From Seohaeicola saemankumensis (GTDB lineage Bacteria; Pseudomonadota; Alphaproteobacteria; Rhodobacterales; Rhodobacteraceae), in NCBI RefSeq assembly GCF_021021435.1, contig NZ_JAINWI010000009.1:186001-250000 (forward strand): a stretch of 64,000 nt of DNA, written 5' to 3'. The stretch's first letter is position 1; the number at the start of each line of letters is the position of its first letter. Shown in pieces: positions 41,548 to 50,730 of this stretch. Below the pieces are notes generated by a model. The model saw only the letters and a list, made by a program, of their open reading frames with translations, did no database searches and was not told the DNA's origin. The translations under genes and the position numbers were made by a program.

Positions 41548-43845
41548 ATGACCACCCACCGCCTGCATGGCCTCGCCGCCCCGGTCACGATCCGCCTGGA
41601 CCGCTGGGGCCTGCCGCACATCAAGGCGCAAGGGCTGGAGGATCTGTTCTTTGCCCAAGGCTTCAACGCGGCGCGGGACCGGCTGTGGCAGATTGATCTG
41701 TGGCGCAAGCGTGGCCTGGGCCTGCTGGCCGCCGATTTCGGCCCGGGCTACCTGATGCAGGACCGCGCGGCGCGGCTGTTCCTGTACCGCGGCGATATGG
41801 CACCGGAATGGGCCGCTTACGGTGATGATGCGGAAGCGATCTGCACGGCCTTTGCGGCAGGGATCAATGCAGGCGTGGATCAGGTTCTGGCGGGCCAAAT
41901 GCCCATGCCGCAGGAATTCGCCGTTCTGGGCACAAAGCCCGCGCATTGGCTGACCGAGGATGTGGTGCGTATCCGCACCCATTGCCTGACGCGCAATGCC
42001 GGATCGGAACTGGCTCGCGCGCAGGTGCTGGCGCTGGCCGATCCGGATGTTGATCTGCTGCGCGCACCACTCAACCCGCCTGTCGATGCAGGCGAATGGG
42101 CGGTGAATGCAGGCGCGGGCCTGCCCGCACATGCATTGGCGGTGTTCGAACTGGCTACCGCGCCGGTAACGTTTTCGGCCGACCGACTGGCCGCAGGGCT
42201 GGAGGAGGCCCCGCGCTGGTCGCGCGTCGATCCGCGCAAGACTGTGGTGCAGGCGCCATCGGTCGAGGGGTCGAACAACTGGGTCGTCGCAGGCAGCCGC
42301 ACCGCAACAGGCCGCGCCATCATGGCCAGCGACCCGCACCGCGCCCATGCGGCACCTTCCCTGCGCTATATGGTGCATCTGACCGCCCCCGGCATCGACC
42401 TGATCGGCGCGGGCGAGCCTTCATCCCCCGGCATCATGGCGGGGCATAACGGCCATGCAGCCTTCAGCCTGACCATCTTTTGCGCCGATCAGGAAGACGT
42501 AATGGTCTACGAGACCGACGCAGACCGCTACCGCTATGGCGCGGGATGGGAAGATATGCAGGTGATCAAAGAGGTCTTTGCCGTCAAAGGCCATCCCGAC
42601 CAGCGGTTCGACCTGCATTTCACCCGTCACGGACCTGTCGTCTGGCAAGAGGAAGGTCGCGCACTGGCCCTGCAGACGGTCTTCACGCAGGCGGGCACCG
42701 CGCCCTATATGGCCAGCCTGAAATCCATGCGCGCCACAAGCTGGGACGGGTTCAAGGCCGCCGTTGAAAGCTGGGGCGCGCCTTCGGTCAATCTGGTCTA
42801 TGCCGATACGGATGGCGGCGTTGGTTGGCAGGCTGCGGGCTATGTGCCACGCCGCACCGGCTGGCGCGGACTGGTGCCGGTCGCCGGCGACGGGCGGTTC
42901 GAATGGGACGGGTTCATGGCCGCCAGTGCCCTGCCCCGCCTGGACAATCCCGCGCAAGGCTATGTCCATTCCGCCAACGAGATGAACCTGCCGCCGGAGG
43001 CGCAGCACGGCCCCGCCATCGGCCATGAATGGTTCGAGGACCTACGCGCCGCGCGGATCGCGGATACTTTGGCCGCGCGGGACGATCACGATCTGACATC
43101 CTCTACCGCGTTGCAAACCGACACAGGATCGCCCTTCGCCGCACGGTTGATCGCGATGATCCCGCAGGATGCGGCCGGGCGCGATCTGCTGGCCCTGTGG
43201 GACGGGCGGTCCGACGCGGCATCGGCTCCCGCCCTGCTTTACGAGGTCTGGCTGTCCTCGCATCTGCGCCCCGCATTGCTCGCGCTTGTAGCCCCCGATC
43301 AGGAGTTGCGGCGCTACCTCATGCCCGGAAACATCCCGGTCGTCACCGAACTGCTGGAAGGCCAACACCCCAAGCTCGCCACCCGTGCAGGACTGGACCG
43401 GCCTGCCATGCGCGACGCCTTGATGCGCGAGACTCTGGCGGCAGCTTTGGCGGATGTGACAGAGCGTCTTGGCAACGATCCGACAGCATGGCGCTGGGGT
43501 GATCTGCATCACGGCTGGTTTGACCATGCCCTGACGCCACTGGGCGAAAGTTTCGATCTTGGGCCTTGGCCCAAGGGTGGCGGCAATACCTCGATCATGC
43601 TGGCGCACCATGAGGCGTCGGACTACCGTGTCCGGATCGGGGCCAGCGTCCGGATGGTGATCGACGTAGGGGCTTGGGATAACAGCCTGTGGATCAACGC
43701 ACCCGGCCAATCTGGGATGCACGACAGCCCGCATCTGGCCGATCTTGCGCCACTATGGGCCGCAGGAGACTATGTGCCGCTGGCCTATTCCGAGGCAGCA
43801 GTGGCGGAAGCAACAGTCCAGACAATCACGCTTCTGCCCGCCTGA
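41548..43845 (+). CDS. Penicillin acylase family (Ntn-hydrolase) amidase
   Basis: A 765-residue Ntn-hydrolase. The N-terminal IRLDRWGLPHIKAQ and AARDRLWQIDLWRKRG motifs and the nucleophile S242 in EGSNNWVVAGSRT are typical. The mature enzyme forms when the chain is cut before the Ser, giving a 241-residue alpha and a 524-residue beta chain. Substrates are N-acylated amines: penicillins, acylated homoserine lactones or acyl amino acids. No signal peptide is visible, unlike many family members that are periplasmic. It shares a transcript with the IclR regulator and faces the Dpp importer, which fits intracellular cleavage of imported acyl amides. An AHL-acylase role is possible but unproven. 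Confidence 0.9.
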   Translation: MTTHRLHGLAAPVTIRLDRWGLPHIKAQGLEDLFFAQGFNAARDRLWQIDLWRKRGLGLLAADFGPGYLMQDRAARLFLYRGDMAPEWAAYGDDAEAICTAFAAGINAGVDQVLAGQMPMPQEFAVLGTKPAHWLTEDVVRIRTHCLTRNAGSELARAQVLALADPDVDLLRAPLNPPVDAGEWAVNAGAGLPAHALAVFELATAPVTFSADRLAAGLEEAPRWSRVDPRKTVVQAPSVEGSNNWVVAGSRTATGRAIMASDPHRAHAAPSLRYMVHLTAPGIDLIGAGEPSSPGIMAGHNGHAAFSLTIFCADQEDVMVYETDADRYRYGAGWEDMQVIKEVFAVKGHPDQRFDLHFTRHGPVVWQEEGRALALQTVFTQAGTAPYMASLKSMRATSWDGFKAAVESWGAPSVNLVYADTDGGVGWQAAGYVPRRTGWRGLVPVAGDGRFEWDGFMAASALPRLDNPAQGYVHSANEMNLPPEAQHGPAIGHEWFEDLRAARIADTLAARDDHDLTSSTALQTDTGSPFAARLIAMIPQDAAGRDLLALWDGRSDAASAPALLYEVWLSSHLRPALLALVAPDQELRRYLMPGNIPVVTELLEGQHPKLATRAGLDRPAMRDALMRETLAAALADVTERLGNDPTAWRWGDLHHGWFDHALTPLGESFDLGPWPKGGGNTSIMLAHHEASDYRVRIGASVRMVIDVGAWDNSLWINAPGQSGMHDSPHLADLAPLWAAGDYVPLAYSEAAVAEATVQTITLLPA

Positions 43846-43852
43846 ACCGCGA

Positions 43853-44428
43853 TCAACGCCGCAGGCGCTGCACGATCTGGCCTGCCAATTGGTCGATTGC
43901 CTGCCCCTGTGCCGCAGCAATCGCGGCGGGGCTGTCGCTGGCCATTGGCACGCGGATATCGAACCGCTCCAGCAACTCACGGATACGCCCATCCGGTGAG
44001 GCAACTGCGTATTGCCCTGACATCTGGAACGTCTGGTCTGCCCGCGCCACGATCCTGTCGATCCGCACATCCAGACGCCCGGCGGGGAAATCTGACAACG
44101 GCCAGGGTTCCGCAGCAACCGAAGCGGTGGATTGCAGATCAAGGCTGCGCGCCAGTGCCGCTGTCACAGCCCGCGCCGAACCATCCGCCCATTCCGACCC
44201 CGACACAGGGCGCAAGGCACCGCTGGCATCCTGTTGCAGGATCTGCGTGCCCTCGGCATAGGCCGGCAGAACGACATCGCGCACTTCAAGGCTGGGCAAG
44301 CGCAGTGGGACTGCCGTCGCCGTAGGTGCGGGTTCCACCAGATAGCGCGCAGCGTTGTCACCACAGGCCGCAAGGGCAAGGGTCATGGCAAGGGTGATCG
44401 TGGGGGTCAGGGCCAAGCGGTTTTTCAT
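43853..44428 (-). CDS. pqiC: PqiC/ABC-transport auxiliary lipoprotein
   Basis: A 191-residue lipoprotein. The N-terminus is a lipoprotein signal with lipobox LAAC (C22). The rest resembles the PqiC/YmbA (DUF330) family: PLRLPSLEVRDVVLPAYAEGTQILQQD and the helical C-terminus. In E. coli PqiC is an outer-membrane lipoprotein contacting the PqiB MCE tunnel, and the Pqi system moves lipids across the envelope. It ends the operon and starts 2 bp after the PqiB stop. The stop is 7 bp from the convergent penicillin-acylase gene stop. Confidence 0.82.
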   Translation of the reverse strand: MKNRLALTPTITLAMTLALAACGDNAARYLVEPAPTATAVPLRLPSLEVRDVVLPAYAEGTQILQQDASGALRPVSGSEWADGSARAVTAALARSLDLQSTASVAAEPWPLSDFPAGRLDVRIDRIVARADQTFQMSGQYAVASPDGRIRELLERFDIRVPMASDSPAAIAAAQGQAIDQLAGQIVQRLRR

Positions 44429-44430
44429 GG

Positions 44431-46521
44431 TTAACGTCCGATCAAAAGAGAATTGGGATTGCGTTCGATGGCGCGCGCCAATTGCGTGACCGCGCGGGCT
44501 GTATCGCGGAACTCGCGCATCACCTGCATCGCTTCCGTGTTGAAATCCGACCGCGCCCCGTAAGAGGCGATCAGCGCGTCAGCCTGTCCGACCAACCGGT
44601 CCAGCCTTTGCGACAGGGCAGGCAGGCTTTCCATCGCCTGCGCGACAGAATCCGCAGCCGAACGGGCGGACGCCAGTGTCCGGTTCACATTCTCGACCGC
44701 ATCGCCTTCGCGCAGCGTGGCCAGAACCTGTTGTACCTCGGTCAGGGCGCTGCTCAGGGCGGGGGGGAGATCGCGCATGCCGTCGGACCCGATCAGGCTG
44801 TCCGCGCTGTTCAGGACGCGCGTTGCGGCAGCGGCAAGCTCCTCTACCTCGACACCGCTGGCCCGATCCACGAGGGCGCGCAGATCCTCGACCAGCGCCG
44901 GGAATTCTGCCGAGGCTGTCGCTGTATTCGCAGCAACAGTATCAACGCTTTCTACCACTTCCAGCAAACGATCCATCGCCTCGCGCAGACGCAATTCGGC
45001 GATGACACCGCGCAATTCTGCCAACCCGCTACGCAACTCTCCGGGCAGGGCCTGTGCATCCTCGCCCCCGACAAGGCCACGGATATCCTCGATCAGGGCC
45101 AGCGCCGCATCGGGGGCCGCGCGTGTACCTTCGGAAGACACCACCAACTCGATCGAGGCCATCACGCGAATGGCCTGGTTCATCAACTCCTCCACCGGCA
45201 GAGAATTGATCCGTTCCAGCACGCCTTCGGCTGTCGCGGTGAAATCCGGCAGGTCCGACGGGATCGAGGGCAGAATGGCCATGCCGTTCTCGCGCCGCGC
45301 GATTTCGGCAGGCGCCACCTCGTCAGCGGATAGTTCCGCCAGTTCGATCACCAGCGCCGCGCTGAACAGGCTTGACGTTGCAAGCCGCGCACGCAGGCCC
45401 TGTGCCACGGCATCTTCGAGAAATTCCAGCAACCGGTCTTCCCCCGCCTCGGCGGGCAAGCCGATTGCTTGCGGGTCCAGTGCAACGGTGGTCAGCAACC
45501 TGACTTGGGGGCTGTCCGCATCTTCGGCCAGAACCGCGCCGATGGCGCGCACCTCGCCTACGCGCAACCCGCGATACTGCACGGCAGCGCCGACTTCCAA
45601 CCCGTTCACCGAACCGTCGAATTCGATACTCATCTCGACCGCATTGGCCCCCACGCTGCGGAACAGGCTTTGCCGCGCCGAGGCTTCATCCGGAAACAGG
45701 TCGAAGACATAGCCGGGGTTCAAAGGCTCGCCGCCCGAGAAGACCGTATCAAAGGCGATCCCGCCGGTCACAAGGGCCGCAAGGTTGCCCACATTCAGCG
45801 ATAGCCCGCTGGCCCCGAACGACACCGAAAAACCGGACGTATCCCAGAATCGCGTTGCCGTGGTCAGGCGCCGGTCATGCGGCGCCTCGATGAAGGCGTC
45901 AAAGACAACACTCTCGCCCGACAGGATCAGGCGCGGCTCCTCGATATGGCCGACCTCGATCCCGCGAAACAGGATCGGCGCACCCTCCGACACACGATTG
46001 GCCTCACGCGTGCGCATGGTGATGCGGGTGCCCTGCTGCCCGTCACGCACAAGCGGTCCTGAAGTTGAGCCTGTGAAACTGCGCGCTCCGGCACCCGGTT
46101 CAGGCTTGAACGACGCCTCGATATAGACCCCAGACAGCACGGTGGACAGACCCGTGATACCACGGGCGCTGACCTCGGGCTGCACAACCCAGAAGCGCGC
46201 GTCCTCTGGCAAGGTATCCGCGACATCCCTGTCAATCGCGGCCGTCACGACAACCTCGGTCAGATCGGGGCTGAAACTGACATCCTCGACCGCGCCGATC
46301 ACCACGTCCCGGAACCTGATGGAGGTCTCGCCGGGCGTTACGCCTGCGGCATTCTCGAAAGTGATCTGCACGATCACTCCACGCGCCGCAAAGCTTTGCC
46401 ACGCGATCCCGAGCGAGACGACAATGGCCACAACCGGCACCAGCCAGATCACAGACAGATTGCGCCAGAAAGACCGCTTGGGCGCATCAATCTGCATTTC
46501 GGCTGGGGTCTGCGTGCTCAT
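44431..46521 (-). CDS. pqiB: PqiB-like MCE (MlaD) family protein with long helical tail
   Basis: A 696-residue protein. One N-terminal membrane helix (LSVIWLVPVVAIVVSLGIAW, about 20-42) is followed by three MCE domains (about 45-150, 160-270 and 290-400). A long C-terminal region rich in Ala, Leu, Glu and Arg comes next and is probably helical. In E. coli PqiB the MCE rings form a syringe-like tube across the periplasm, and the C-terminal helices make the needle. This protein is longer than E. coli PqiB (546 residues) mainly through that tail. The start overlaps the upstream PqiA gene by 4 bp. Confidence 0.9.
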   Translation of the reverse strand: MSTQTPAEMQIDAPKRSFWRNLSVIWLVPVVAIVVSLGIAWQSFAARGVIVQITFENAAGVTPGETSIRFRDVVIGAVEDVSFSPDLTEVVVTAAIDRDVADTLPEDARFWVVQPEVSARGITGLSTVLSGVYIEASFKPEPGAGARSFTGSTSGPLVRDGQQGTRITMRTREANRVSEGAPILFRGIEVGHIEEPRLILSGESVVFDAFIEAPHDRRLTTATRFWDTSGFSVSFGASGLSLNVGNLAALVTGGIAFDTVFSGGEPLNPGYVFDLFPDEASARQSLFRSVGANAVEMSIEFDGSVNGLEVGAAVQYRGLRVGEVRAIGAVLAEDADSPQVRLLTTVALDPQAIGLPAEAGEDRLLEFLEDAVAQGLRARLATSSLFSAALVIELAELSADEVAPAEIARRENGMAILPSIPSDLPDFTATAEGVLERINSLPVEELMNQAIRVMASIELVVSSEGTRAAPDAALALIEDIRGLVGGEDAQALPGELRSGLAELRGVIAELRLREAMDRLLEVVESVDTVAANTATASAEFPALVEDLRALVDRASGVEVEELAAAATRVLNSADSLIGSDGMRDLPPALSSALTEVQQVLATLREGDAVENVNRTLASARSAADSVAQAMESLPALSQRLDRLVGQADALIASYGARSDFNTEAMQVMREFRDTARAVTQLARAIERNPNSLLIGR

Positions 46522-47162
46522 GCGGCCTGTGTCTCCTCTGCGTCCCAGATCAGACGGGGATCAAAACTTTGCGCTGCCAGCATGGTGAAGGCAACCGATA
46601 ACGAAAAACTCACAGCAGCAATGCCTGGATTGATAGTTGCCGCAAAATCCAGTTGCACAAGTGCCGACAGGATAGCCACTACGAAAACGTCGATCATCGA
46701 CCAACGGCCAATAAACTCGACCACTTCAAACAGGCGCTGGCGACCATGCAACCCGCTGCCCCGCGTCATCCGCGATCCCGGACGCACAACCAGAGCAAGA
46801 TAGCCGATGGCGACGAATTTGCCCACGGGTATCAGAACACTGGCCACAAAGACAATCAGCGCAACCCCGATCGAGCCGTATTCGACCAGTTCGATCACGC
46901 CGCCGATGATCGTGCTTTCGCTGGTATGTCCCAGGCTGGTTGTCAGCAACATGGGATAGATATTCGCGGGGATATAGACAACCATACCTGCGAAAAGCCA
47001 CGCCCAGACCTTTTGCAGACTGCCCGGCATGCGGCTGTGCAGCACCACGCCGCAACGGGTGCAATGGGTTGTGCCCATCTCGTGCACCCGCCCGCAACTA
47101 TGACATCCGACCAGGCCCGCCTGTCGTGCTGTCAGCGCAGGTTGGCTGTGCGCCTCGCTCAT
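46518..47162 (-). CDS. PqiA-like membrane protein, second half
   Basis: A 214-residue protein with one PqiA domain: a zinc-ribbon start (CHSCGRVHEMGTTHCTRCG, residues about 19-37) followed by four hydrophobic helices, including the family segment YIPANIYPML. E. coli PqiA has two such units in one chain; here they are separate genes overlapping by 4 bp. The start at 47162 gives the correct domain start and has a GGAAGAG site. The protein ends 4 bp inside the PqiB gene. Confidence 0.88.
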   Translation of the reverse strand: MSEAHSQPALTARQAGLVGCHSCGRVHEMGTTHCTRCGVVLHSRMPGSLQKVWAWLFAGMVVYIPANIYPMLLTTSLGHTSESTIIGGVIELVEYGSIGVALIVFVASVLIPVGKFVAIGYLALVVRPGSRMTRGSGLHGRQRLFEVVEFIGRWSMIDVFVVAILSALVQLDFAATINPGIAAVSFSLSVAFTMLAAQSFDPRLIWDAEETQAA

Positions 47163-47830
47163 TTGCGCCGCTCTTCCAGTGTTTTCCACACCGTCAGACG
47201 GCACATGTAATTGTCGCTCAGAACGGTCACCAGAACCAGAACGGCAAAGGTCCAGAAGGCCGGACCGAAGGACAGTTTCGCCAGACCCGCAACCTTGACC
47301 AGCGCGACCGAGACACCGACGATAAAGATCTCGGCCATCGCCCAAGGCCTGAGAGCCTGCGCCACGCGGAAGGCCGCAACAGCGTGTTTGGCAGGATGCC
47401 AGCCCAGCGCCATGGGAGCCAGCGCATAGACAATCGTGCTCAACCGGATCACCGGCAGAACGATGATCAGCGCGGCCACCGCAAAAGTCAGCGGCAACAT
47501 CATGCCTGTCGAAAAGGCCAGCACCGCGTCCAACAAGGACGAGCGGCGCACCATGCCACCGGCGCTGATCTCCAGAAACGGAAAGAAAACGGCCGCCACC
47601 ATCAGCACCAGCGCGGTCGCAGCCAGCATCACGATCCGCGTCATCGCCCCCTCGCGCGGGGCCATCAGGATCGTGCCGCACCGATGGCAACGCGCATTCG
47701 CCCCTGCTGGCACGGGCATATCCCGCTGCAGAGCATCGCATGTCGGACAAGCAATCAGCCGGTCCGGATCAAGTCCGTCCGTCGGGGCAGTCCGGCTCAT
47801 TGCAACCGTGGGTTCAGACACATCAACCAT
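47159..47830 (-). CDS. PqiA-like membrane protein, first half
   Basis: A protein of about 223 residues, the first of two PqiA units. It has a zinc-ribbon (CPTCDALQRDMPVPAGANARCHRCG, shown as CxxC and CxxC 18 residues apart) and then four helices with FFPFLEISAGG. The start is uncertain: the ATG at 47830 (MVDVSEPTVAM) was chosen over 47800 and over the far upstream ATG at 47938, but none has a strong ribosome binding site. A 16-bp palindrome lies 13 bp upstream. Splitting PqiA in two, each with its own zinc ribbon, is a notable arrangement. Confidence 0.85.
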   Translation of the reverse strand: MVDVSEPTVAMSRTAPTDGLDPDRLIACPTCDALQRDMPVPAGANARCHRCGTILMAPREGAMTRIVMLAATALVLMVAAVFFPFLEISAGGMVRRSSLLDAVLAFSTGMMLPLTFAVAALIIVLPVIRLSTIVYALAPMALGWHPAKHAVAAFRVAQALRPWAMAEIFIVGVSVALVKVAGLAKLSFGPAFWTFAVLVLVTVLSDNYMCRLTVWKTLEERRK

Positions 47831-47842
47831 TGTCGCATTTTC

Positions 47843-47858
47843 TATGTCGCGCGCGACA
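47843..47858. promoter_or_regulatory. 16-bp perfect palindrome, likely operator
   Basis: TATGTCGCGCGACATA is a perfect 16-bp palindrome in the divergent gap between the Pqi operon and the isochorismatase gene, 13 bp before the assigned PqiA start. A TGTCGC copy also lies at about 47831-47836. It is probably bound by a regulator not encoded nearby. Confidence 0.55.
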
Positions 47859-47996
47859 TATGCAACCCGCCGCTGACAAAAACGTGAGAAGTACACGGCA
47901 GATCGGCGGGCGCTTGCCATTTGCCTGAAGATGATCAAGGCTTTGCGGACTTTCGGCGCAGGTCGGCGCGTGCCGTCTCAGATCACGGAATATACC

Positions 47997-48530
47997 ATGC
48001 TGACAATCGATCCTGAACGCTCCGCCCTGCTGATGATCGACTTCCAGACGCGGTTGATGCCTGCCATTGAAGACGGCGATCTGCGGATTGCCAATGCTGC
48101 ACGCCTGCTGCGCGCTGCCGAGGTGCTGGGTATTCCGCGCCATGTGACCGAGCAAAATCCGCAAGGTCTTGGCTGCACGGTTGACGCACTAAAGATCGAC
48201 GCAGATGAGGCGATGACCAAGATGAGCTTTGACAGCCTGCGCGATCCTGCGATCTCGGCGGCGTTGGACGGGGACGCGGCGCTGGTTGTGTGCGGATGCG
48301 AAACGCATGTCTGTGTGCTGCAAACCGCTCTGGGTCTGTTAGCACGCGGGCGCGAGGTCTATGTGGTCGCCGATGCCACCGGATCGCGCAGCGCGCAAAA
48401 CCGCATGGCTGGGCTGGAAAGAATGCAACGCCACGGGGCCGAGATCGTGACCACCGAAATGGTTCTGTTCGAATGGCTGGGCAGTGCCACCCATCCGGCT
48501 TTCAAAAGTTTGCTTCCACTGATCCGGTAG
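47997..48530 (+). CDS. Isochorismatase-like cysteine hydrolase
   Basis: A 177-residue isochorismatase-family protein. The catalytic triad is in place: Asp in LLMIDFQTRLMP (about residue 15), Lys in MTKMSFD, and Cys in CGCETHVCVLQTA. The family includes nicotinamidase, N-carbamoyl amidases and ureidohydrolases. Reading starts at the ATG at 47997 (MLTIDPERSALL), where the family N-terminus begins, after a CGGAA site. It is divergent from the Pqi operon. A nicotinamidase role is possible but not indicated by the neighbours. Confidence 0.9.
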   Translation: MLTIDPERSALLMIDFQTRLMPAIEDGDLRIANAARLLRAAEVLGIPRHVTEQNPQGLGCTVDALKIDADEAMTKMSFDSLRDPAISAALDGDAALVVCGCETHVCVLQTALGLLARGREVYVVADATGSRSAQNRMAGLERMQRHGAEIVTTEMVLFEWLGSATHPAFKSLLPLIR

Positions 48531-48706
48531 TCTTGGCAGGTTGGCTATTCGGTAGAGCAGCAGAAGCGGCAGGCCACCACTTTCTCGATACACGGCAATG
48601 TGACGGAACGGATTGTGCGTTTGCGGCGTTATGGTCGATAACACTATCCGCTCCGGTCGCGCCGCGACTACAGGGTATCCCGCAGCCAGACTGAAAAGGC
48701 CAAGAC

Positions 48707-50689
48707 ATGACACGCAGAACTCTCAGAGCCACAACCGCCAGTATTCTGGTGATTTCCTTGATCCAGCCTTTTCCCGCAATGTCGCAAGTTCGTGCGCTGA
48801 ATGTTAGCTCATCACAACAATCCGGCGAAGTGAACGGCGTTGAGCGCCTGCTTCTTGCGCAATCCGAAGCGCCGACCTGCTTTACTGACGGGCAGGTCGA
48901 CACAGGGCGTTGTGATGTGGAGATGATGCGGGCCGAACTGGAATCTCTTCTGGAATTCGGTCTTGCCGATGCAGAAGTCCGCCCGCCCGAAGATGAATTG
49001 ACAGCCGCGCTGAGCGCTGAGGAACGGATCGGCCTGTTGACAGCAGCTATTGCAGAGGCGGAACTCGAGGCTGCTCTGCAGGCAAATGATGCGGCGCAGG
49101 CCGAGGCGGAAGCGGCGGCGCAGGCCGAAGCGGAAGCGGCGGCGCAGGCCGAAGCGGAAGCAGAAGCAGAAGCAGAAGCACAAGCAGAAGCACAAGCCGC
49201 AGAGGCCGCAGCCGAGGAAGCCGCGCAAGCGGAGGCTGACGAGGCCGCGCGGATTGCCGCTGAGGCAGAGGCCGCCGAAGCGGTTGAAGTTGAGGCCGAA
49301 GCTGAGACGACATCGCAAGCAGAGCCGGATGCGGCCGCACAAGCCGAGGAAACTGCCCGTATTGCCGCGCAGGAAATTGCTAAAGCAGAATCAGAGGCTG
49401 AGGCTGAGGCTGAAACTGAGCAGGCCGCGGAAGTGGAAGCACAAGCACAAGCGGAAGCGGAAGCGGAAGCACAAGCGGAAGCGGAAGCACAAGCGGAAGC
49501 GGAAGCGGAAGTAGAGGCCGACACCGCCCAAGGCGAGGATGCAGCCAACGCCGAGGCCCTTGCCGATGTGGACGAAGCCGCCGCGAACGAGGCCGAAGCC
49601 TCGGCCCAGAAGGACGCGGAAATCATCGCCGAGCAGGAAGAGGCGCAATCCCTTGCGGCGGTCACCGCACAATCTGAAGACGGAAACGCCGAAGGCACAG
49701 CCGAGGCCGAAGCTGAAACTACGACCGAAGTGATCACCACCGAAGACACCCGCAGCAGCGATCAGGAATTCGAAACACGTGCCGCCGAGGTAGAGCGCAA
49801 CGATGATCGCGGCCTCTCGACACTGGAAAAAGGCGGACTGCTGGCGCTTGGTGCGCTTGCGGTCGGGGCGCTGATCCAGAACAATCAACGGGTCGCCGCA
49901 ACATCCGGTGACCGTGTGATTGTCGAGGACAATTCTGGCCGGTTTCAGGTTCTCAAGGATGACGACGCCTTGATCCGCCAGCCCGGATCGACCGTCGAGA
50001 CGCGCCGGTTTGATGATGGCTCAACCACCAGCACGGTCACGCGCGACAATGGCACCCGCATTGTGACGATCCGCGATTCCTATGGCCGCGTTCTGCGCCG
50101 GTCGCTTTTCGATCAGGATGGCCGCGAGACTCTGTTGATCGACGACACAACAACGGTCGAGCCGGTCAACGTCACGACCCTGCCTCCGGCCACGCGGATG
50201 AATTTCCAAGGGACCGACCGCGATGCCCTGCGCGCCGCCCTGCGCGACCTTGAAGAGCGCGATCTGGGCCGGACATTCAGCTTGCGTCAGGTACGCGAGA
50301 TCGTCGAGGTGCGGGAACTGGCCCCTCAGATCAGCATTGACGATGTCACCTTCCGTACCGGATCTGCGGCTATCGACCCCTCCGAGGCCGAGGGCCTGCG
50401 CGAGATCGGGCTGCTGATGCGCCAGATGATCCGCGACGATCCGCGCGAGGTGTTCCTTGTCGAAGGCTATACAGACGCGGTCGGCAGCGCCTCCTCGAAC
50501 CTGCTGCTGTCCGACCGTCGGGCCGAAAGCGTGGCGCTCGCACTGACCGAGTATTTCGACGTGCCGCCGGAAAACATGGTGGTACAGGGCTTCGGGGAAC
50601 GCTTCCTCAAGATCCGCACCTTGGACTCCGAGCGTCAGAACCGCCGGGTCGGTGTGCGCCGGATCACAACCCTGATCGCCCAGCGCTAA
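48707..50689 (+). CDS. OmpA-family protein with long Ala/Glu/Gln repeat tract
   Basis: A 660-residue envelope protein. It has a signal peptide (cleavage near AMSQ, residue 26), then an acidic Ala/Glu/Gln-rich tract of about 220 residues (about 110-335). A Glu-rich linker and one hydrophobic segment (GLLALGALAVGALI, about 384-397) follow. An OmpA peptidoglycan-binding domain at the C-terminus has VEGYTDAVGS and SDRRAESVALAL. The tract is built from hexameric and 24-bp DNA repeats and is probably an extended or helical spacer that reaches across the periplasm. Repeat number may vary between strains. Long antisense open frames over the tract are composition artefacts. Confidence 0.88.
   Translation: MTRRTLRATTASILVISLIQPFPAMSQVRALNVSSSQQSGEVNGVERLLLAQSEAPTCFTDGQVDTGRCDVEMMRAELESLLEFGLADAEVRPPEDELTAALSAEERIGLLTAAIAEAELEAALQANDAAQAEAEAAAQAEAEAAAQAEAEAEAEAEAQAEAQAAEAAAEEAAQAEADEAARIAAEAEAAEAVEVEAEAETTSQAEPDAAAQAEETARIAAQEIAKAESEAEAEAETEQAAEVEAQAQAEAEAEAQAEAEAQAEAEAEVEADTAQGEDAANAEALADVDEAAANEAEASAQKDAEIIAEQEEAQSLAAVTAQSEDGNAEGTAEAEAETTTEVITTEDTRSSDQEFETRAAEVERNDDRGLSTLEKGGLLALGALAVGALIQNNQRVAATSGDRVIVEDNSGRFQVLKDDDALIRQPGSTVETRRFDDGSTTSTVTRDNGTRIVTIRDSYGRVLRRSLFDQDGRETLLIDDTTTVEPVNVTTLPPATRMNFQGTDRDALRAALRDLEERDLGRTFSLRQVREIVEVRELAPQISIDDVTFRTGSAAIDPSEAEGLREIGLLMRQMIRDDPREVFLVEGYTDAVGSASSNLLLSDRRAESVALALTEYFDVPPENMVVQGFGERFLKIRTLDSERQNRRVGVRRITTLIAQR
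49091..49162 (+). repeat. Three tandem 24-bp repeats in the OmpA-family gene
   Basis: Units of GCGGCGCAGG CCGAAGCGGAAGCG type encode AAQAEAEA. Copies start at 49091, 49115 and 49139; the first and third differ from the consensus by one base each. The sequence then continues as shorter GCAGAA/GCACAA hexamers. Confidence 0.85.
49433..49512 (+). repeat. Hexamer repeats (Ala-Glu/Ala-Gln codons)
   Basis: About a dozen near-identical 6-bp units (GCGGAA and GCACAA) give an Ala-Glu/Ala-Gln ladder. In-frame slippage would change the length without shifting the frame. Confidence 0.8.
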
Positions 50690-50730
50690 TCAGCAATTGA
50701 ACATCCCTGCCCATCGCAAAGGCGGGCCGG

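Noticed and set aside
49091-49512. CRISPR-like direct repeats
   Set aside because: Repeats are contiguous, in phase with codons and without spacers, inside an intact open reading frame.
48502-49749. A 415-codon Ala/Ser-rich frame on the minus strand
   Set aside because: It is the complement of the Ala/Glu repeat tract of the OmpA-family gene; the low-complexity repeats keep several frames open.
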